From Mercenaria mercenaria (lineage: Eukaryota; Mollusca; Bivalvia; Venerida; Veneridae), in contig NC_069377.1 in NCBI RefSeq assembly GCF_021730395.1, positions 43,850,501 to 43,914,500 of the forward strand: a stretch of DNA of 64,000 nt, read 5' to 3'. The translations under genes were made by a program, and so were the position numbers. Position 1 is the first letter of the stretch. Each line of letters opens with the position of its first letter. This document shows, one piece after another, positions 46,292 to 58,255 of the stretch. The notes beneath the pieces are model-generated. The model was not told the DNA's origin. It saw only the letters and a program-made list of their open reading frames with translations, and did not search any database.

Positions 46292-46862
46292 CTGTCAGTC
46301 GTTTCTGTGTCTGGCCAGTTTTGAACCCAGATGCGGAAATGTTTGTAACTGGATAACCTTTCCTCTGCGACTCGTGCAACTGTTCATACTGCGGAGCTGA
46401 TTGCGTCCAGTTTGTCTGGGACGCAATGTCGACCAGAGTGTCTTTGTTTTCAGATTGCAGGGCATATGTCTGGGATGGAAAATTCGACGTATTTTCCTTT
46501 ATGTCACTTTGAAGTGTTGAAACTATCGACTGAATAATCTGTTCATTCTGCTTGTTCGCAACTTGTAGATCGGAAATTTGTGACTGAAGATCTGAAACAG
46601 TTCTCCTGTTCTCTGCATCAAGGGATGAAATAAATGTCTTTAGACTGGTCACCTCATCTTGAAGTTTTCTATTTTCACTTTTGATGACGTCATTACTTGA
46701 TTCAAGATCTTCGACACGGCGAATAATTCGAGTAAGATCATTTTTGTATTCGTCTCTCTTCACAAATAATGACGTCGTTTCGTGCGCGTCCGCTGTAGCA
46801 AATTTATCCGCATTAAATAAAAGCAGGCATAGTATTTGGATAACTAGTATAGACTTTGCCAT
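46292..46862 (-). CDS. C1q-domain gene 2, exon 1 (signal peptide, coiled coil)
   Basis: ATG at 46860-46862: MAKSILVIQILCLLLFNADK, a clear signal peptide, then about 120 residues of coiled coil (RRVEDLESSNDVIKSENRKL, RRTVSDLQSQISDLQVANKQ) and a linker ending TGQTQKRLTG. The donor is GTGAGT; the exon leaves in phase 1. Joined to 45304-45767 it gives about 344 residues with no interruption, so this paralogue looks functional. Head-to-tail with gene 1, same strand, with the same exon plan. Confidence 0.93.
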
Positions 46863-46960
46863 ATTTCTAAAGTCGGATTTCAGTAATGAAAATGTAAATA
46901 TTAAATTTCAGACCATAAGTTTTTGAACAAGTTATGAATACAGATAAGACAAGTTTCTTT
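46863..46960 (-). promoter_or_regulatory. Upstream region of C1q gene 2, conserved with gene 1
   Basis: Contains TTCAGACCATAAGTT and CAGATAAGACAAGTT, the counterparts of the 43160-43262 motifs. GATAAG is kept in both. No clear TATA box was fixed. Confidence 0.4.
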
Positions 46961-48351
46961 ATTTAGTTAAGGTTAAAACCAAAGAGTTCATTCCTGATAA
47001 GCTAAGTTTTATGGGGGCTAATTCTTGCCATGCCGCGCTGTCGTTCTGCTATGCTGGCGGAGACGCGAGAACACGACAAATTATTTTAGGCAAGTGGTAT
47101 AGAAAATTTCGAAAAAAACCCAACAATGTTCAAACTCTCTATTTTACATACATATGTTGCGTTCTTGATGATTAAAATATTCTGTAAGTTTCACGTAGAT
47201 CATGAGATAATGTGACAAATGCGGTCAAAAATTGCAACTGTCTGAAGTTTTCGCGATTTGGGAATAAAATATGTTCATGCAGACTATATGGAAAATATAC
47301 AAATATTTAAATATCATGTTACTACAAAAATAATTATAATAAAAAAAATAAATCAGCTCATCTAAGAATGTGTTCTGTTTTATATTTCAGTCACAGGATT
47401 TGTATACACCCTATTTAACATTTCTTTGAAAAAATAGAGCAGATCAGTACGATCTTATATCTGCGTACGTTATTAACAATGAAAAAATGTGCCGCTACTA
47501 CTGTGCACAAGAAGCTCTAAAAATGTTTCTGTATCCGATTTGCGTAATTTTGTTTATATATCTTTCATTAAAAAGTTTTTATTAAATATGATAGAACTGT
47601 TTGTTGGCGCATGCATGGCGCCGAATATTAGTAATAGCAATGTATTATATTTTAATTAGGGGACCTGTCCTTTTATACATCGTCATACAATTTACAGCTT
47701 CTGCTACATCGCGGTACAAATAACGTCTCTGTTAAAGTTCTAACAGGAATTTTTAGGAGGCATTATTTTCTGTCTGTATATGCAGTTTTACTCTATCTTT
47801 CTTGGTCCAGTAATTGAAACAGTACAATAGATACAGATCTGAATATCTAAGTACTCCATACCTTAGTCCTAGCTTTGTTGTTAGATAGTCGTGGGACTTA
47901 CCACGCCTCATCACTCTTCCTTAACATGTGCTTCCGCTGCAATAATATACAGAAGTGTTAAATATAAATTGAGTTTGATTATTACGCGACTTCAGCCTTT
48001 GATCCGTTTCCTCAGCATGGAAATGTTCAACATTTAGAATTCACAATAAATGCAGCGTCGTTCCTGATTTCCGGTAAAACTATTCATATGATTTGAAAAT
48101 AAACACGTATTTCCTCTTTGCATGAGACTGTTTTATAAATAATTTAACTATATTTGAAAACACAGTGTAAAGTCCACGTATTATGGAACTTAAGAGTCAG
48201 AGGATATAAACTTTTGCATACAAATCAGTCCCAAAGTAATATTTTGTCTCATTTTCCCCCGCATTAAAGTAATTTTTGTAGTTCTTCATACCCTTAAAAT
48301 ATCAAGTAGTTTATAATCTAAAGGATGACTAGATTTTACACGTTGTTAAAA
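46961..48351. other. No gene seen
   Basis: AT-rich intergenic sequence; nothing recognisable. Confidence 0.4.
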
Positions 48352-49208
48352 TTACAAGAGCTCGTAGAACACGAAATGCCCCCGCCCCCCTTGATCCATT
48401 CAGTAACTGCAAAAGGACCATAAAAATATTTAGGTCACTGTACACTGGACATATGACATCCTGCCCTGAAATCAATAATTTTGGGTCATTTACCAGTCAT
48501 AAGTGTATCTGTATCAAAATCTGATATTAAACCAAAGCATTCTCTAGTAATTTAGCAAAAAAAGTTCTACTGTTCTGCATCAATGTGACCTAGACCTTTG
48601 ACATACTGACCTCAAAATCGATAGGGGCCATCTGCTGTCAGGATCAACACCCCTATCAAGTTTCATGATCCTAGGCCCAAGCGTTCTCACGATATTGTCT
48701 AGAAACGCTTAAATTGTTCCGGGTCATTGTGACCTTGACCTTTGACATACTGATCTCAAAATCGATAGGGATCATCTGCTTGTCATGACCAACGTCCCTA
48801 TCAACTTTCATGATCCTAGAACCAAGCGTTCTTGAGTTATCATCCGGAAACCGTTTAACTGTTCCGGGTCACTTTGACCTTGACCTTTGAAATACTGACC
48901 TCAAAATCAATAAGGGTCATCTGTTTGTCATGACCAACCTCTCTATCAACTTTCGTGATCCTAGGTCCAATCGTTCTTGAGTAATCTGTTTAAGTGTTCC
49001 GGGTCACTGTGACCTTGACCTTTCGCCTTCTGATCTCAAAATAATATGGTCCATTTGCTGGTCATGACCAACTTCCATTTCAACTTTCATGATCCTAGCC
49101 CAAAGTGTTCTTGAGTTATCATCCGGAAACCGAATGGTCTACATACCGACGGACCGACCAACAGACAGACATCTGTAAAACAATATACCCCTCCTTCTTC
49201 GAGAGGGA
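48352..49208 (+). mobile_element. Bivalve tandem-repeat element (ACAAGAGCTCGTAGAACACG type)
   Basis: Starts ACAAGAGCTCGTAGAACACG then CCCCCGCCCCCC. About four 145-150-bp units follow (TGACCTTGACCTTTGACATA, AACTTTCATGATCCTAG, GTTCTTGAGTTATCATCCGG). It ends GACGGACCGACCAACAGACA and ATACCCCTCCTTCTTCGAGA. The (GGGT)n just after may be part of it. Non-coding. Confidence 0.65.
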
Positions 49209-50336
49209 TGGGTGGGTGGGTGGAGAGGGGATCACTTAAACTTTCCATGCAGATTAATGTGAATAGAACTCCATAAAGACTTCAGTTTCATTTTCTTGTC
49301 TGGTCATGACTTTGTTCTTATTCATCGTTGAAATTAGTGTACTTTCTTGATTAGTTAACTAATTTTGATTTTGGAGAAGTATTTATCGCTATCCTGGTCA
49401 ATGATTTGTTATAATTTGAATTTTTTGTATGGGTTATACCTGTGTCATAATTTTTGCAACTGCTGTAAGCTTTAAAATTAAACAACAAGTATATAATTAT
49501 GTAAAATGCTTTTACCCTTCCGAACTCTGATGGTATTTTACAATAATCTGCAGACTAATTCTTATGTGATGTTTGTTGATATGATTAACAGTTAAGGAGA
49601 TATTGATATGAAGCTGATATTGAGAGGCCTGCTGTAGAACTTTAACCTGAAAACAGCGGCGACGACCACGTCAGCGTCAGATCTCAATATCCTCCTTATA
49701 GGTCAGAGACCACCAAATCAAATAAGTATTGGAACTAACTGGGAGTAAGGTGATGTGATCGTATACCTGGGAATAAGGTTATGTTTGTCCGTTCTGACTG
49801 GTCAGTAATGTAAACAAATCCAAGAAGTGTTGTTTTTTTCAAAATTTATATTTTTACTGCATTTATAGTATAATTTCATATTTTGACAATATTAGCTACA
49901 TTATATGTGTATTGAAAAAAGTTTTATCACGCCATGCCAACGATGAAAGCAGGTTTTCTCATTCGCACGAAAATTACTCAAATTACTCAAATGAAGTAGG
50001 AAATATATACTTAATCAACAAAAAAAAGCCATCTGAAAATTCAACTGAATTGCGTCATTTTGTATCCTGAAGTAACATTTCTCTCACTTGATCCTCCGTT
50101 GATGCATGTCTACGTCCTGTCTCCTTTTAAAATGAGATGAATAAATATTCAAGAACACGAATGTTTTTGACTGATCAGATGGTTTGCAATAGTATAATTA
50201 AACAATCTTAACGAAGCCAGACTAGAAGTAAATTTTATGGGATACGTACCAGATAAACTTTAAAAAGTAAGAAAGGATAATGCTTACAATGTTTAAACAA
50301 CAAAGGAACATTGTCAAAATTGCACTGAGAAATTAA
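49209..50336. other. No gene seen
   Basis: AT-rich non-coding sequence. Confidence 0.4.
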
Positions 50337-51286
50337 GACAAGAGGACGAAATGGCCCTAGGCCGCTCACCTGAGAACACTGAATAATCTTGCTAAAATGT
50401 GACTGAAGAATTTGTGCTAAGAAAAGCCTGGAGAGGATTAATTCCATACAAAATGTTTTTCTTTTATTTGACTGGATGACCTAGTATGTGCCTTATACTC
50501 AATCTTGACCTAGATTTCATCAAGGCAAACATTCTGACAAAATTTCATGAAGATCTAGTGTAAAATGCAATTCCTATTGCATACACAAGGTTTTACTTTG
50601 GTTTGACCTGGTGACCTACTTTCGTATTCAAACTTGACATAGATTTCATCAAGCCAAACATTCTGATTGAATTTCATGAAGATCCAGTGTAAAATGCAGC
50701 CCCTATTGCATACACAAGGGTTTTTTTTTTATTTCACCGTCTGTCCTTGTTTCTGACCCCAGATGACCTATATTTTAACTTGACCTAGACTTCATCAAGA
50801 CAAACATTCTGACAAAATTTCATGAAGATCCAGAGAAAATTGCAGGGCAACCTAAGGAACATTTCTGTGAAGTTTGATGTAAATCTGCCAAGTGGTTTTG
50901 AAGAAGATTTTTGAAGTTTACTATAGAGACATATAAGGAAAATAAGTTCAGCCCCCAGACAGTCATGTTTTTATCGAAATAGAACGGCTTGGGCAATTTT
51001 TGTAGAGTCATCCAAAGATCATTCCTACAAAATATTTTTCAAATCAAGCTGACAGTTTCCGAGAAGAAGATATTTAAAGATTTTCCTTTCAGTTGCCATG
51101 GCAATGACAATTCTGCATGGATTTCAATTCTTTGGGCAATTTTAAAAGGGGACCACCAAAGGATCATTCCTGTGAAGATTGGAGTAAATTTTCCCAGTGG
51201 TTTGGAAGAAGAAGATTTTTGACGGACGACAGTCATGGTGTGGTCACAAAAGCTCACCTTGAGCTTTTGGCTCAGGTGAGCTAAAA
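50337..51286 (-). mobile_element. Tandem-repeat element in reverse orientation (element K)
   Basis: Read on the minus strand it begins TTTTAGCTCACCTGAGCC with hairpin GAGCCAAAAGCTC and ends near GGCCATTTCGTCCTCTTG. Internal units of about 145 bp carry AAATTTCATGAAGATC, GACCTAGATTTCATCAAG and TTTTTATTTGACTGGATGACC (plus strand). Same family style as element J. It abuts the 3' end of the kinase pseudogene. Confidence 0.75.
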
Positions 51287-51359
51287 TCACACACAATTTC
51301 AATCAACTATGAGACATCGTTAAATCTAACATAGGACTAAGCTCATGTGAGCCTATACA

Positions 51360-53740
51360 ACTGAGATATATCTAGATTTAAACTCTGCAATAAATTCAAT
51401 AGCTGCCTGCCGCTCTTCACTGTTGTAATTTTAGGCCACGACTGACCACGTTTACCACTCTTGGAATAGCCTGATCTTCCAACATGTTTCTGAAACTGTA
51501 TAGTGTTTCCTTCTTTTCCATAAGTTCAGTGATTTCCTTCAGAGAATCTCCCTCTAGAGGCCATACTTGCTCTTCTGAAAATACCTCAGATATAATGCAT
51601 GACAAGCTGCAAACATCAGTGCTGTTACAAGCAGGTGAGTGGTTCAAAATAATTTCAGGTGCTTGGTAGGCAGGTGTTCCGGGCTGAAGTTCGTTTTGAT
51701 TTGCGAATGTTGTCAGTGTGCTGTTTAATGTATTTAATTTTGAAAGAGCTATATCGCACAGTTTCACAACATCAGCATTCTCTGAAAAAATAATGTTTTC
51801 TGGCTTGATGTCAAGATGAATTATAGCCAGTTTCTGGTTATGCAGATGTGCCACAGCTTGCGCAATTTGCAATGAAATTGAACACTTTTTGCCCACATCT
51901 AGTTTCTGACTTTCCTCACTAAATATTACATCATCAAGATTCAAACCTTTAAAATATTCTGCTTTCAGATACAGATGGTCTTTGGCCACTGCAAGATCCA
52001 TTATGAGCACAATGTTGGGATGTCTTATTCTGCTGTGTGTAGCAATTTCACGCAAAGCTTCTTACAATACCTCATTCTTTTAACTTTGAATTTTTTAATA
52101 GCGATATCAGTGTCAATCCAATTGCCTTTATACACCTCTCTAAATGATCCCTCTCCTATCTTATTTCCAAAGACAATATCATGCAAATCAATATGTGCAA
52201 CTGATATCTCATCAGAAGATAAGGTCTTCACCTCCCTAGTGACTGTCTTGGGCTGAGATAGACTGGTATCTGACTGATTCTTGGGCACACATGTATTATC
52301 TGCTTCTGTGGCAGACTACTATCTGTCTGAGTCTTTTGCATACTACTATCTGTCTGTGTCTGGGACAGACTGGTACATGACTGTGTCTGGGGCAGACTAG
52401 TGTATGTCTGTATCTGGGGCAGACTACTATCTGTCTGTGTCTGGGGCATACTGGTATATGTCTGTGTCTGGGGTAGACTGGTATATGTCTGTACCTGAGG
52501 CAGACTGGTATATATATATATGTCTGTGTTTGTAGCAGACTACTATCTGTCTGTGTCTTGGGCAGACTGGTATATGTCTGTGTCTGGGACAAACTACTAT
52601 CTGTCTGTGTCTGGGGCAGACTGGTATATGTCTGTGTCTTGGGCATACTGGTATATGTCTGTCTCTGGGACAGACTGGTGTATGTCTGTGTTTTGGGCAG
52701 ATTACTATCTGTCTGTTTCTGGGGAATACTGGTATATGTCTGTTTGGGACAGACTGGTATATGTCTGTGTCTGGGGCAGACTACTATCTGTCTGTGTCTG
52801 GGGCATACTGGTATATGTCTGTGTCCTGGGCAGACTTCTATCTGTCTGTGTCTGGGGCATACTGCTATATGTCTGTCTCTTGGGCAGACTGGTGTATGTC
52901 TGTGTCTGGGGCGGACTACTATCTGTCTGTGTCTGGGGCATACTGGTATATGTCTGTGTCTGGGGCAGACTGGTATATTCTGTATCTGGGGTAGACTACT
53001 ATCTGTCTGCGTTTGGGGCATACTAGTATATGTCTGTGTCTGTGGCAGATTGATATATGCCTGTGTCTGGGGCAGACTACTATCTGTATATGTCTGGGGC
53101 ATACTTGTATATGTCTGTGTCTGGGGCAGACTACTATCTGTCTGTGTCTGGGGCATACTAGTATGCAAATCTCGTCCAACATTTATAACCTGTCCATCCC
53201 TGTACCAATAAATCACTGGATTTTCCGGGACATTCCTTGTAACCACACCAAGAACCAAATATGTACCGGTATCTTTACCTCAAGCTGCTTCAAAACCATG
53301 TATATCATGGGGAGTATATATGACTACTTCATCTAACTTAGGTTCTGCATTTTGTGTGTTATCACTGGCATTTGTTTCCAGTACATTGTGTATCGTTATT
53401 CCATCAACTGACATATTTGCCATCCGAAATCCATACAGGAAGGGATTGTATTCTTCGAAGGTTGTATTCCTTGAAGTCGTTTCATAACATCCTTTCACGG
53501 AATATCAACTCAAATATGATATAGAGTTGTCATACAATGACTGTTTTTCTTTTGTGTACTTGATTGATATTTCCCCTGGTCTCATTCCATTTACAAGAAA
53601 ACTTGACTTCTTAAAATTTTAATTTCATGTCTAGTTTCAATACCTTGTGTTATTGTGCTTTTCATCCCTGATTCATCTTCAGAGGCCTCTTTAGAAGATT
53701 CATCCTTTTTAATCTGTGGCAGCAATTATTTCCAATGACC
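51360..53740 (-). pseudogene. Protein kinase-like pseudogene (TKL/RIPK-like), intronless
   Basis: Read from 53740 down, the order is as follows. First comes a degraded N-terminal part (LVNGMRPGEISIKYTKEKQS; MANMSVDGITIHNVLETN; GTYLVLGVVTRNVPENPVIY WYRDG, perhaps Ig-like), then the 27-bp repeat array, then a kinase domain. Kinase motifs: glycine loop GEGSFREVYKG, DIAIKKFK (VAIK-type lysine), RIRHPNIVLIMDL, IIHLDIKPENIIF (HLD for HRD), VKLCDIALSK (DIA for DFG), AYQAPEII (APE), and a C-terminal EERQAAIEFIAEF. Frame changes near 52060 and 51430, in-frame TGAs near 53280 and 53505, and a frame change near 53590 break it. No intron is visible over 2.4 kb, suggesting a retrocopy or an intronless gene in decay. 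A live gene with consensus errors is possible, but the region is otherwise clean. Confidence 0.7.
52243..53165 (-). repeat. 27-bp minisatellite coding for 9-residue repeats
   Basis: About 34 units of TGTCTGTGTCTGGGGCAGAC plus TGGTATA. On the minus strand the units read TQTDSSLPQ and TQTYTSMPQ, often alternating to make a 54-bp higher-order unit. Small indels move the array between frames, and several frames on both strands stay open for hundreds of bases. It sits between the N-terminal part and the kinase domain of the pseudogene. Confidence 0.92.
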
Positions 53741-54165
53741 TTGTTCTAAGGTAAACATAAAACTGAGAAGAATAAATTCCATTTGATCTCAAGTGTTCAT
53801 GGAGACTTCACTTATTCCCATCAATGTCATGAAATGCTTCAATCTTGTCACCCTTAAATGTACTCGGACAAGCATCCATTTCTGACAACAAACCAAAACA
53901 GTTTTTGCCATGAGGGAAAAACATTTTTTGCCATTTCGAAAATTGTTTCAACAGACTGTAAACGTCCTTCTCATAAAAAAATTCTCGAGTGCCACCGCCA
54001 TATCTAGATGTTACTTATCGAAACTTCCCTTTCTGGTAGTTCACCCAGCCAATGTGCAATTTGTACTTTGTAACCTTCGTTTTCGATTGTTTAGCAGTAA
54101 GTTCTGGTTCCTTTTCGTCCTCCTACAATGCCAAAAACAAGTTTCACTTAGTACATGTGATGTCA
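53741..54165. other. No gene established
   Basis: A plus-strand open frame at 53910-54254 has no recognisable domain and runs into the following repeat; not called. Confidence 0.35.
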
Positions 54166-54169
54166 TAGA

Positions 54170-54590
54170 CAATGATAACAAGAGATGTCAGAACAACACA
54201 GAGGATGTGCTGTCAGACGAAATTTTCCAAGGTCACTATGACTTTGATCTTTAACATACTAGGGTCATCTACCAAAGCAGGAACGGCTTTTGTTTTTGAG
54301 ACTTATGTGACCTTAACCTTTGATTTAGTGACCTAAACAACAATAGCGTTTATGTACTGACAATGACCAATCTTTTCGCTACGTTTGATGGTTCTACAAC
54401 ATTGCATTGGTAGATATTAAACACAAACGGTTTTTTCTATCTGATGTGACTGTTACCTTTACCTTTTAAATAGTGACTTTAGATACCATAGGGGTCACAT
54501 AGAGAACATGACCAGCCATAAACGTTCAAGGTCCTAAGGTCATTGGTTTGTAAGATATTGAGCAGAAGCAGTCTTCTTTCCCAAGGTCAC
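54170..54590 (+). repeat. Repeat-element fragment with TGACCT motifs
   Basis: Begins near GATAACAAGAGATGTCAGAA; diverged units carry CAAGGTCACTATGACTTTGA, TTTTTGAGACTTATGTGACC and TTTCTATCTGATGTGACTG. Non-coding. Confidence 0.5.
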
Positions 54591-54799
54591 TACCCTCAAA
54601 GAACACCATGCAGAAGACAGGAATTTTCATTAGTTGATTATTGGACGGAACTGCTGGATAATTCAACTGTTTCGATCTTTCTCAATAAACAAACTTTATC
54701 TCAGCAAATTCGTATTCGTGGAAAATACGAAAAGTGTCTTACCTCCATTCATCCGGCTTTCTGGATCCAATATGGCGTTTTCCCGGGTGTATGGGGACA

Positions 54800-54895
54800 T
54801 CTAATACCTAAGTTCTAAGATATACGATCTAAGTTTTAAGATCTAAGTTCTAATTTCTAAGATCTAAGTTAAAAAGTCTAAGTTCTAAGTCAAAA
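54800..54895 (+). repeat. Short CTAAGTT/CTAAGAT repeats
   Basis: About eight degenerate copies of CTAAGTTCTAAGAT-like motifs in 95 bp, directly upstream of the lectin gene's 5' region. Confidence 0.7.
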
Positions 54896-55066
54896 CGGCC
54901 CCAATAGGCTTCCGTAAACGATTAACAGCCCAATAGGCAGTCAAGCGTTTACCAAACATACTATTTATCCTCGCGCACGTCGAACAAGACATTGTGCGGG
55001 AATCTTGAGGATAGGGAACTAATTTGCTTACTATTCAGATAATTGCGCTAACTGCCGTGCGGGAAA

Positions 55067-55151
55067 ATGACACCCATTCATTTAAAATTTCAGGATCTCG
55101 TTTTGCTGCTTTGCAGCTTTTATTTGGGAGCAACACTTGTTCTTGGGAATG
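55067..55151 (+). CDS. F-type lectin gene, exon 1 (signal peptide)
   Basis: ATG at 55067: MTPIHLKFQDLVLLLCSFYL GATLVLGN, a signal peptide, then donor G/GTAAGT in phase 1. The same phase opens exon 2, giving GN-E-ILALHKIAYQ across the junction. The intron is 4.7 kb, and no better first exon was seen nearer exon 2. The link is by phase and signal-peptide logic, not by transcript. Confidence 0.7.
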
Positions 55152-56730
55152 GTAAGTTGTCTTTATATCAATTTCTTTTATCTAAATTTAAGATATATTT
55201 TTTCAAAAGCATGTGACAATCCACTTAATTTACGCAAGTATGTGTTTGGCGTCCTTAAATTTAAGACACAATAGAAGTTATATAGCAGTATATATAATCT
55301 CACGGTACTTTTAAAAATGTCATTTATAAGATTTGCCAAAATTTTATAAATTTCAATGCCTTTTCTTTCCTGTTATGAAAATTGATTCGTTAATTGTCCC
55401 GAAAAAAGAGATATAAGATTGATAAACGAAAAATATTGATAAAAAGTGATTACTCTGATAGAAACGCATTTGTGTATAATATATACTAATGATCAAGAAA
55501 TTTATATGACCAAACAATCTGGCTATTTAAAATACTGGTTCCGAAATGCAACACAATACGTTGGGATACTAAATCATATTTACAACAGTATTCAATTATC
55601 ATGAAACGAGTCAAATATTATTGTGATAGAAAATAAAAGGATGCATTATAAAATGTTATGGTAGATCATTTTGTCTTAGGTCCAATTAATACTCAAGTCT
55701 AAACTGAACAAAAATGTTAAGAAACTGTTGTAAACAAGTAAATATGAGATGCCCGTTTACATGATACATTCATGAAATAATATTATCACATGTTTGACAT
55801 CGTAGGAGTGAAATAAAGCCATTACATAAAATTGACGATACACTGGTGAAATAAAGCTCAGACGTCGACGTCGTTTTAAGTATAGGAGACGTTGGTCAAA
55901 TTTTCTTGTTTATAATTTAGTTAAAGAAAGTAACTTTCTGATATTCCGACAGGAAAAGCTAACATGTGATAAATAGCATATTACATTTGTGACTTTCCGC
56001 ATTGAATTTATTAAACGTAGAGCCTTGCATTTTATTATTTTATTCAACTCGTTTAATAAATTCAATATGAAAAGACACTCATGTAATATCCTCTATGTAA
56101 TATAAACGTCACGTCGGCATTTTGTTTTACACAATACAGGCGCCGAAAAAGTGTTCGTATAACAGATCTTGTTACACTAAATTTAAACACTGTGACGCGT
56201 AAACTAATTCAGTAGACCCCGACTCTCACAGCATTTCTGTACGGTTAACATACAACAAAGTCTCACTTCAGTTTCTCTCTTGACAGGATAGACATACTTG
56301 ATATAATATAGTCGCTTCAAATGTGCTCAAACAACATGAACATTTTTATTTAAAGTTGGCAGAATGATAGTATCTTTTTTTCCTTGCGTTATAATTTTGT
56401 GATCTTTCTACGGAATCCTATCGTTTAAGAAATGATGATCAGCAGAAGCCCGCGGGAATGTTTTTGTGACCGAGACCGGAGACTTGTATTGTTTTGATTT
56501 ACGATTCAGGTACAATTTTGATTACCATTCCGTTGGTCTTGGAAACGGTCAACGTATACGTTCTAAATATTCATAACTGAGGCGCACATATCTACAACAT
56601 TACCAAAAACACGAATTCAAGGTTTTATAAACGATTTTTTATTCCTCGTGATTACAAACATGGCATTACCTATAAACCTGTTCCGGTGTTTTCTGGTGAT
56701 TGATCTACATTCTCAAAGGTATATTGCACT
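55152..56730. other. Lectin intron 1, left part, nothing seen
   Basis: AT-rich intron sequence without a recognised feature. Confidence 0.4.
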
Positions 56731-56734
56731 TTGG

Positions 56735-58255
56735 TAGTGACTTACTGTTATTTAAATATATTTCCATCGAGAATGCAAGCAAACCAGAAGAATAATGGTA
56801 ATAATTCAATTCTTCGTGGTGGATTTAGCTCGCAGCGTGGACGAGGCGGTGGTCACAGTCATGTTGGCCTTGGCGGCCATAACACGAATGCGTGGCAGGT
56901 ACATGACAACAAACGAAACAAACGTAAAAGAAATTCAACCGGTGGTCGTACGAAACAAATATAACAACAGAACAATGTAAAACATTGAGAATGGACGATA
57001 AATTAAACACCATATTTGATAGGCTATATAAAATGGAACATATTGAATCGAAAGTGCTAATTATAAAACATTCCATGCAAGATTTGAAAATGAAAATAAA
57101 TGCACAGATTTTAGGCTGAAGATATTAGCATACAGAGGAGCTATAGACAATGAAGTAAAAAGTCGTAAATTGAATCTGGTTTTCCGTGGAATCAAGGAAG
57201 AACCCCATGACAAGTTAGAAAGGAAAACATCAGACATAATTGCATTGTACCTTGACTCTAAATAATATATGTAAACAGCGTGCATCAAGTGGGATTATCT
57301 AGTGCCTCGGTTTGCCGCCAGATTATAGTCTGTTTCTAAAATGAAAATGATATCGAACTGATTCTACGCAATGCGTATAAGATGAAAGGTTCTGAGTACG
57401 GGATAAATAGGGACTATACTTGAGAAATAGTTCAAGCACGCTCAAAATTACGGAAACGCTATAAGACTGAGAAATCCAAAAAATCCGAGAGAAACTGTTG
57501 TCATTGGATACCTGGCAAAACTTATAGATAAACGGAAGGTAGTACAAGATGAATTCCCGGATTGGAAATACGTGATGCGGGCTGCGAGAGGCCCGCGCTT
57601 GGAACCGTCTGTTAATCCCGGATCTGCACGTGCGGAACGTATAACCAGACAGAAGCTCGTGACAATGGCCACTGCCACGGTGTCCACTTCAAATATGTTC
57701 AGGGCACTTTCTACGGAGTCTGTGCGATCGGACTCTAGCACGGAAGGCTAAAATTCTGACCGTGAAACTACCTCTTCGGACAAAAGTGAGACGGAGTTGG
57801 ACGACTATAGACAGTCCGTACTCCGAATGCAGGCTCAACTCAACTCGAGCTCAGGCAATGGATCGAGAATCTCCTCCGCTGCTACTGGTGGACCCAGTGA
57901 CCAATCAAAACCGAGATCCATTACTAGTGCTATGGGCTAAGACAGTGGGCGGAGGGAAGAGCGACCGTGTGACGTGTCAACAACAGATTACTGTGAACCA
58001 AAATGTTAAAACAATAAATGAATCGAATGTGACTTGTGTATTCCATATCAATAAATAAATACTTTAGTTAAATATTGTCTGTTTCAAAAGCTAAAGTTTC
58101 CCTTGAAAATGTAATTCTCTTTCATAACATATTTTCAAATTGAAATTTTTAACACCATGTCATGTAACAATGTATTGTATTTAGAGCATCTGTTTGCTCA
58201 TACATCAAGTAATATGATTTGAGACGAAATAAAGTGTTGTCTATTGTCTATTGTC
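56735..58255 (+). mobile_element. ORF1-only LINE relic (L1-type ORF1 protein)
   Basis: ATG at 56773 opens MQANQKNNGNNSILRGGFSS, an RG/G-rich start, to a stop near 56962. Further pieces in other frames read RMDDKLNTIFDRLYKMEHIE (coiled coil), KSRKLNLVFRGIKEEPHD and NDIELILRNAYKMKGSEYGI, the coiled-coil/RRM/C-terminal order of L1-like ORF1 proteins. After about 57750 there is no endonuclease or reverse transcriptase; the element runs to AATAAAGTG and a (TCTATTGTC)n tail ending at 58255. Several stops and frame changes show it is dead. Lies in lectin intron 1, same strand. Confidence 0.75.

Noticed and set aside
52520-53336. Long plus-strand open frames over the minisatellite
   Set aside because: Stop-free only because the 27-bp unit lacks stops in those frames; no start context, domain or splice structure.
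53910-54254. 114-codon plus-strand open frame
   Set aside because: No recognisable domain and it runs into a known type of repeat at 54170.
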